Below are positions 59,954 through 64,000 of a DNA stretch of 64,000 nucleotides, piece after piece. Both the position numbers and the translations under genes were made by a program. Location of the stretch: the NCBI RefSeq assembly GCF_030372275.1, contig NZ_JAUDDJ010000007.1; one strand, given 5' to 3'. The stretch's first letter is position 1. Each line of letters opens with the position of its first letter. The stretch is from Lawsonibacter sp900766145. GTDB taxonomy: Bacteria; Bacillota; Clostridia; Oscillospirales; Oscillospiraceae. The notes beneath the pieces were generated by a model. That model was given only the letters and a program-made list of their open reading frames with translations. It was not told the DNA's origin and searched no databases.

Positions 59954-61342
59954 ATGTTGGATCTGGCAGTAGTAAACGGTCTTGTTTTTGTTGAGGGCGG
60001 CTTCCGCAAGGCGGATGTAGGTATCCAGGACGGTAAGTTTGCGCTGGTAGGCGCGCCCGGCAGCCTGCCCGAGGCGAAGCGTACCATCGATGCGGCTGGC
60101 AAGTATGTCCTGCCCGGCGGCATTGATACCCATGTGCATTATCGTGACCCCGGCCACGCCGAGCGTGAGACCTTCCAGGTCGGTACCCGGGCTGCTGCGG
60201 CCGGCGGCTGCACCACCTTCTTTGAGCATCCCATTTCCATTCCTCCCCAGTACAATGCGGAGATCTTACATAACCGTCTGGACCTGTGCAAGAAGGGCAG
60301 CTGCGTAGACTACTGCTTCTACGGCGCGGCCGGCGGCGAGTTCCCCGAGGAGATCGTGCCCCTGTCTAAGGAGGGCGTGGTGGCCTATAAGACCTTCCTG
60401 CACCAGGCTCCCGAGGGCCGCGACGCGGAGTTCAAGGGCCTGACCAGCGCCAACAACGCGGAGCTTATGCGGGCTCTAGAGGAAGTGAAGAAGACCGGCC
60501 TGCCTCTGGCTGCCCACGCCGAGGACAACGAGCTGGTTACCGGCAACATCAAGCGCCTGCGCGCTGAGGGCCGCACCTATCCTCTGGCCCACTGTGAGTC
60601 CCGTCCTCCCATCGTTGAGGTGGAGGCCATTGCCAAGATGCTGCGCTTCGGCAAGGAGACCGGCTGCCCTGTGGAGCTGGTGCATGTGTCCACCTGCGGC
60701 GCCATGGAGCTGGCCAAGAAGGCCAAGCAGGAGGGCCAGACGGTCTACGTGGAGACCTGCCCCCACTATCTGCTGCTGGATGAGAGCTACGTGGAGAAGT
60801 ACGGCGCCTACGCCAAGTGCAACCCCGCGCTGCGCAAGAAGGAAGAGATCGACAAGCTGTGGGATTACGTCAATGACGGCACCGTGGACTTCATCGGCAG
60901 CGACCACAGCCCCTACCTGGTCTCCGAGAAGGAGAAGAGCCCCGACGACATCTTTGTGGCTCCCTCCGGCTTCCCCGGCATCGACCTGCGCCTGCCCCTC
61001 ATGCTGACCGAGGCCAAGAAGGGCCGCGTGTCCATGGAGCGTGTGGTGGAGCTGCTGTGCGTCAATCCCGCCAAGTGCTTCAACATCTTCCCCCAGAAGG
61101 GCACCATCTCCGCCGGAGCGGACGGCGACCTGGTCATTGTGGATATGAATAAGGAATATGAGTTTGATGCCAAGAACAGCTACTCCCAGGCCCGTGATAT
61201 CATGAAGGTGTTCCAGGGCTGGAAGCTGGGCTGCAGCGTGGACTACACCGTGGTGCGCGGCCGCGTGGTCGTGGAGAACGGCGTGGTGGACGAGAGTGCG
61301 GCCGGCTGGGGCGAGTTCGTGCGTCCCAATAGCGCGAAGTAA
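59954..61342 (+). CDS. Allantoinase / dihydroorotase-family amidohydrolase
   Basis: A 462-residue cyclic amidohydrolase. Metal-binding motifs are DTHVHYRDPGHAERE, the lysine to be carboxylated in VAYKTFLH, HAED, CPHYLLL and SDHSPY. Several blocks (SRPPIVEVEAI, HVSTCGAMELAKKAKQEGQT) follow E. coli AllB more than D-hydantoinases. It would open the ring of allantoin or a similar ureide. The better start is ATG 59954, nine bases after AAAAGGAG; an ATG eight codons earlier has a poorer site. Neighbours are the racemase, symporter and an AllC-like hydrolase. Hydantoinase or dihydropyrimidinase activity is the main alternative. Confidence 0.78.
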   Translation: MLDLAVVNGLVFVEGGFRKADVGIQDGKFALVGAPGSLPEAKRTIDAAGKYVLPGGIDTHVHYRDPGHAERETFQVGTRAAAAGGCTTFFEHPISIPPQYNAEILHNRLDLCKKGSCVDYCFYGAAGGEFPEEIVPLSKEGVVAYKTFLHQAPEGRDAEFKGLTSANNAELMRALEEVKKTGLPLAAHAEDNELVTGNIKRLRAEGRTYPLAHCESRPPIVEVEAIAKMLRFGKETGCPVELVHVSTCGAMELAKKAKQEGQTVYVETCPHYLLLDESYVEKYGAYAKCNPALRKKEEIDKLWDYVNDGTVDFIGSDHSPYLVSEKEKSPDDIFVAPSGFPGIDLRLPLMLTEAKKGRVSMERVVELLCVNPAKCFNIFPQKGTISAGADGDLVIVDMNKEYEFDAKNSYSQARDIMKVFQGWKLGCSVDYTVVRGRVVVENGVVDESAAGWGEFVRPNSAK

Positions 61343-61408
61343 GGCTTGGTCGATTCAAAGTAGGAGCGTTGTCCCCTTCTTTCAGCGCCAAGGGAAAGGT
61401 GATTTGAG

Positions 61409-62596
61409 ATGGATCAGGTAAATGAAATTTTAGCGGCGATCGGCCAGGCAGGGAAAAACCCAGACGGTTCCTACACCCGAATTAGTTTTTCTCCCTCTTA
61501 TTTCCAGGCCGTGGAGATCGTGCGTAACAAGATGGAAGAGCTGGGAATGCAGGTAAACCAGGACGTAGCCGGTAATATTCACGGCGTCCTGCCCGGCTCG
61601 GACCCTAAGGCTAAGAGCATCATTATGGGGTCTCACTTGGACACCGTTCCCTCCGGCGGCCTTTACGACGGGGCATACGGTGTGGCGGGCGCACTGGAAG
61701 TGGTGCGTCGGCTCAAGGAGTCCGGTGTGCAGCTGCGCCACCCGATTGAGATTTACGGCTTCAATGCGGAGGAGTCCAACCCGGTGGGCGGCACCTTCGG
61801 CAGCCGTGCCATTACCGGTCTGGTGGATCCCCATCAGCCCGGCCTGGAAGAGGCGCTGCAGAGCTATGGTCGTACCGTGCAGGAGATCATGGACTGCCAG
61901 CGGGACTTTAACGATGCCAAATGTTATCTGGAGCTGCATATCGAGCAGGGCGATCACCTGGACGATATCGGCGTGCAGATCGGCGTAGTTCGGGGTATTG
62001 TGGGCATCGTGCGCTATAAGATCACGGCCATTGGACACAGCAACCATGCCGGCACCACCCAGATGAAAAACCGCCGGGACGCTATGGTGGCCATGGCCCG
62101 CCTGATCGCGCAGGCGGATCAGCGCTGCCGGGAGATCGACGATACGCTGGTGCTGACGGTGGGAACCATCCAGTGCTGGCCCGATTCGGAAAACGTGATC
62201 CCGGGCAAGGTGGAGTGCTCCTTTGAAATGCGGCATATGGACGCGGAAAAGACCGACGCTATGATCCAGGCCATTGAGGAGATCACCAAGACCATTGATA
62301 CGGTGACCTTCCAGATCGAAAAGCAGATTGATAAGGGCAGCGTGCGCTGCGACAAGCATATCATGCAGCTGATCGACCAGGCCGCGGAGGAAGTGGGCGC
62401 CAGCCGTGAGGTTATGCCCAGCGGAGCCGGCCATGACGCCAACCCCATGGCCCACCGTCTGCCCATGGGCATGATCTTTGTGCCCAGCAAGGATGGCTTG
62501 AGTCACTGCGGCGAAGAGTGGACCGCACCGGAGGATCTGACCCGGGGGGCGGATGTGCTCTATCGCACGGTGCAGAAGCTGGATCAGGAGGATTAA
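61409..62596 (+). CDS. M20-family allantoate amidohydrolase / N-carbamoylase
   Basis: A 395-residue zinc enzyme. Metal motifs are MGSHLDTVPSGGLYDGAYG (His and Asp), NAEESNPVG (catalytic Glu-Glu), ELHIEQG (His) and a late LSHCGEEW (His). HSNHAGTTQMKNRRDA is the dimerisation and substrate block. This combination is that of AllC, HyuC and beta-ureidopropionase. It would remove ammonia and CO2 from a carbamoylated product released by the upstream amidohydrolase. ATG 61409 follows AAAGGTGATTTGAG. Allantoate versus N-carbamoyl amino acid cannot be settled here. Confidence 0.85.
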   Translation: MDQVNEILAAIGQAGKNPDGSYTRISFSPSYFQAVEIVRNKMEELGMQVNQDVAGNIHGVLPGSDPKAKSIIMGSHLDTVPSGGLYDGAYGVAGALEVVRRLKESGVQLRHPIEIYGFNAEESNPVGGTFGSRAITGLVDPHQPGLEEALQSYGRTVQEIMDCQRDFNDAKCYLELHIEQGDHLDDIGVQIGVVRGIVGIVRYKITAIGHSNHAGTTQMKNRRDAMVAMARLIAQADQRCREIDDTLVLTVGTIQCWPDSENVIPGKVECSFEMRHMDAEKTDAMIQAIEEITKTIDTVTFQIEKQIDKGSVRCDKHIMQLIDQAAEEVGASREVMPSGAGHDANPMAHRLPMGMIFVPSKDGLSHCGEEWTAPEDLTRGADVLYRTVQKLDQED

Positions 62597-62629
62597 CCGG
62601 TCTGCCTGACCTTCCAAAATAAAACATAT

Positions 62630-62682
62630 CCCCCGTTTTTGGGGCCTGTGCATGAAATGGCCCTGAAAACGGGGGAATTTTT
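62630..62682 (+). terminator. Terminator of the ureide operon
   Basis: CCCCCGTTTT pairs with AAAACGGGGG around a GGGGCC/GGCCC inner stem; AATTTTT follows. Confidence 0.9.
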
Positions 62683-62861
62683 GCCCAAAAAGTTGGGGTT
62701 GCTTTTTTTCTGCCCATGGTATTTAATAAAATATTACGTAGACATCTGGCAGGTTTTAGCAAATTACGTTATGATAAGAGCGAAGGAAAGCATAAAAGAG
62801 CGTGGTGTGGCTTATGAGGGGAAGCCCGCCAAACATGTTTTATGTGATGAAGGAGATTACT
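62683..62861. other. Intergenic region before the IclR gene
   Basis: About 180 bases. A TATGAT (near 62770) with AT-rich upstream sequence is the only promoter-like element; the -35 is unclear. Confidence 0.35.
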
Positions 62862-63623
62862 ATGGAGGAAAAAAGCACGCAGCGCATCAATTCGGTGGCG
62901 CGAGCCATTCAGATTTTAGAGCTCTATCCCAAATTAAATGCCCAGTACCTTGGTGTCAGTGAGATCAGCAAGGCACTGGGGCTGCAAAAGACATCCACCT
63001 TTTATATTGTAAAGACGCTGCTCAGTATGGGGTGGCTAATCCAGGAGACGCCCAACGGAAAGTATAAGCTGGGGTCCCGGCTCCTGCGGGTATCGGCCAT
63101 GGTGTCCCAGAATGTTACGGCGGAGGAGGTCATCCTTCAGGAGATGAACCGGCTGCTGAACGAGTATAATGAGGATGTGGTCCTCACCGCCATGGTGGAC
63201 GGCCTGCCCATCTGCGTGGAAAAGGTACATTCGTCCAATATGCTGCGGATTCAATCCAAGGTGGGCCGGGTGGGCAACCTGGTGCGGGGCTCCACCGGTA
63301 AGGCCCTGCTTGCCTGGCAGCCGGAGGAGTTTATTCAGGAGACGCTGGAGGAAAAACTCTCTGACCCCCAGGAGCGGGAGCAGCTGCGGAACAATCTGAC
63401 CCAGATCCGCCAGCAGGGCTACTGTATTTCCGTCTCTGAGCAGGACGCGGGAGTCATGTCGGTGGCCGTGCCCATCCGGGACCAGAGCGGCGTGGCCCGC
63501 TACTCTCTGGCCGTGGTTGGAGAGGAAAAGCGGATGCTGGCCAAGGGAATCGACTCCATCCGGGAGGAACTGGTGAACACAGTTTATCAGCTGGAGGAGT
63601 CTCTGCGGCTGCTCTGGGAGTAA
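62862..63623 (+). CDS. IclR-family transcriptional regulator
   Basis: A 253-residue IclR protein. Helix-turn-helix residues about 5-65 (SVARAIQILELYPK, then VSEISKALGLQKTSTFYIV) are followed by the effector domain (about 80-253; VKMGRVGNLVRG-like VGRVGNLVRGSTGKALLAW and ISVSEQDAGVMSVAVPIRD). AllR, the allantoin repressor of E. coli, is an IclR protein that senses glyoxylate, so its position after the allantoinase-type genes fits. ATG 62862 follows AAGGAG. Its frame upstream to 62802 has no better start. Confidence 0.86.
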   Translation: MEEKSTQRINSVARAIQILELYPKLNAQYLGVSEISKALGLQKTSTFYIVKTLLSMGWLIQETPNGKYKLGSRLLRVSAMVSQNVTAEEVILQEMNRLLNEYNEDVVLTAMVDGLPICVEKVHSSNMLRIQSKVGRVGNLVRGSTGKALLAWQPEEFIQETLEEKLSDPQEREQLRNNLTQIRQQGYCISVSEQDAGVMSVAVPIRDQSGVARYSLAVVGEEKRMLAKGIDSIREELVNTVYQLEESLRLLWE

Positions 63624-63635
63624 ACGGTGCAAAAA

Positions 63636-63673
63636 AACAGGGCATGGGAGCTTAGCTTCCCATGTCCTGTTTA
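63636..63673. terminator. Terminator between IclR and RidA-like genes
   Basis: AAACAGGGCATGGGA pairs with TCCCATGTCCTGTTT (one G-T pair) between convergent genes. Confidence 0.82.
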
Positions 63674-63682
63674 TAAAATCGC

Positions 63683-64000
63683 TTATTCCGCAGCGGCCAC
63701 CAGCTGGATTTCAACCGGGGCGTTGCCGGGCAGTGTGGCCAGGCCGATGGCGGCGCGAGCGCCGATGCCGGCCTCGCCCAGCTGCTCCACCAGCCAGTTG
63801 GAGGCAATGTCACCCACCTTTGCATGGGTGGTGTAGTCCTCGGTGGCGTTGAGATAGACGGTCAGAGACAGGATCTGAACGATCCGCTCTCCCGGAGCCA
63901 GGGTGTTCTGGGCTGCGGTGAGGGCGTTGGAGGCGGCCTGGATCACCGCGTCCCGGTAATCGTCCAGAGGACGGTCGGGGCTGATTTTTCCGGCCATCAT
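63683..64000 (-). CDS. RidA/YjgF-family protein, 5' end beyond window
   Basis: The last 105 or so residues of a RidA-like protein (the N-terminal about 45 residues lie past base 64000). AGKISPDRPLDDYRDAVIQAASNALTAAQ and GARAAIGLATLPGNAPVEIQLV are the conserved end of the family; the latter ends with the usual Glu. RidA enzymes hydrolyse reactive enamines or imines. This subgroup, with GIGARAAIGLATLP, is the one often annotated as RidA-like of unknown substrate. Convergent with the IclR gene. The ATG at the window edge is probably internal. Confidence 0.8.
   Translation of the reverse strand: MMAGKISPDRPLDDYRDAVIQAASNALTAAQNTLAPGERIVQILSLTVYLNATEDYTTHAKVGDIASNWLVEQLGEAGIGARAAIGLATLPGNAPVEIQLVAAAE

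Overview
The window looks like chromosome from a high-GC, anaerobic, Gram-positive gut clostridium of the Oscillospiraceae type (Flavonifractor / Lawsonibacter / Intestinimonas-like). The grounds are GC-rich coding sequence with AGGAGG ribosome sites, S-layer-homology (SLH) surface proteins, a class III (oxygen-sensitive) ribonucleotide reductase and sugar, amino-acid and ureide scavenging operons. The genus is an inference from gene style; no rRNA or tRNA gene was found.

Layout. 1-616: a GH42 beta-galactosidase cut by the window edge. 890-6400: a five-gene, translationally coupled operon resembling dltABCD (adenylation enzyme, carrier protein, MBOAT, SGNH protein) with an added type III PLP decarboxylase. 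6655-8589: FUSC-type exporter and arginase. 9298-12055: two adjacent damaged surface-protein genes (M60-like peptidase remnant and SLH protein). 12205-23404: a sugar island with ROK repressor, ChvE/MmsAB ABC importer, xylulokinase, small membrane proteins, DUF4867, FucI-like isomerase and a ROK glucokinase. 23470-25666: YitT protein and a processive glycosyltransferase. 26033-30012: SorC regulator, VOC-like protein, LsrF-like aldolase/thiolase, DhaK and DhaL. 30327-30709: two small Cys-rich proteins. 30779-32465: MgtE with a long structured leader. 32557-37541: DUF975 protein, beta-CASP hydrolase, HAD phosphatase and CBS/CorC protein. 37765-41599: CLC-F-type antiporter and nrdD with a fused redoxin domain. 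42423-46270: EF-G paralogue, anti-sigma factor and ECF sigma factor. 46894-51140: dusB, DUF815 ATPase, esterase and SLH protein. 51407-54841: amino acid symporter, glutaminase and LysR regulator. 54956-57197: CdaR regulator and 2-hydroxyacid dehydrogenase. 57573-64000: an allantoin/hydantoin-type cluster (racemase, symporter with small accessory peptide, amidohydrolase, M20 amidohydrolase, IclR regulator) followed by a RidA-like gene cut by the edge.

Most unusual. (1) A roughly 0.6-kb intergenic element occurs three times in the same orientation (about 36007-36612, 41718-42316, 46300-46876). It has long inverted arms, local hairpins whose sequences differ between copies while pairing is kept, and long-range complementary segments. 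It codes for nothing obvious and I do not recognise it. (2) The Dlt-like operon with a decarboxylase suggests that a carrier-bound amino acid is decarboxylated before export to a surface polymer. (3) The mgtE leader has two tiny ORFs, one starting MDRDIP, and mutually exclusive hairpins, so it may be a magnesium attenuator that is not a canonical M-box.

The genes fit a gut scavenger that imports plant or host sugars, amino acids and ureides, remodels its surface and copes with ion stress. All functions are inferred from sequence features read by eye; no database search was run.
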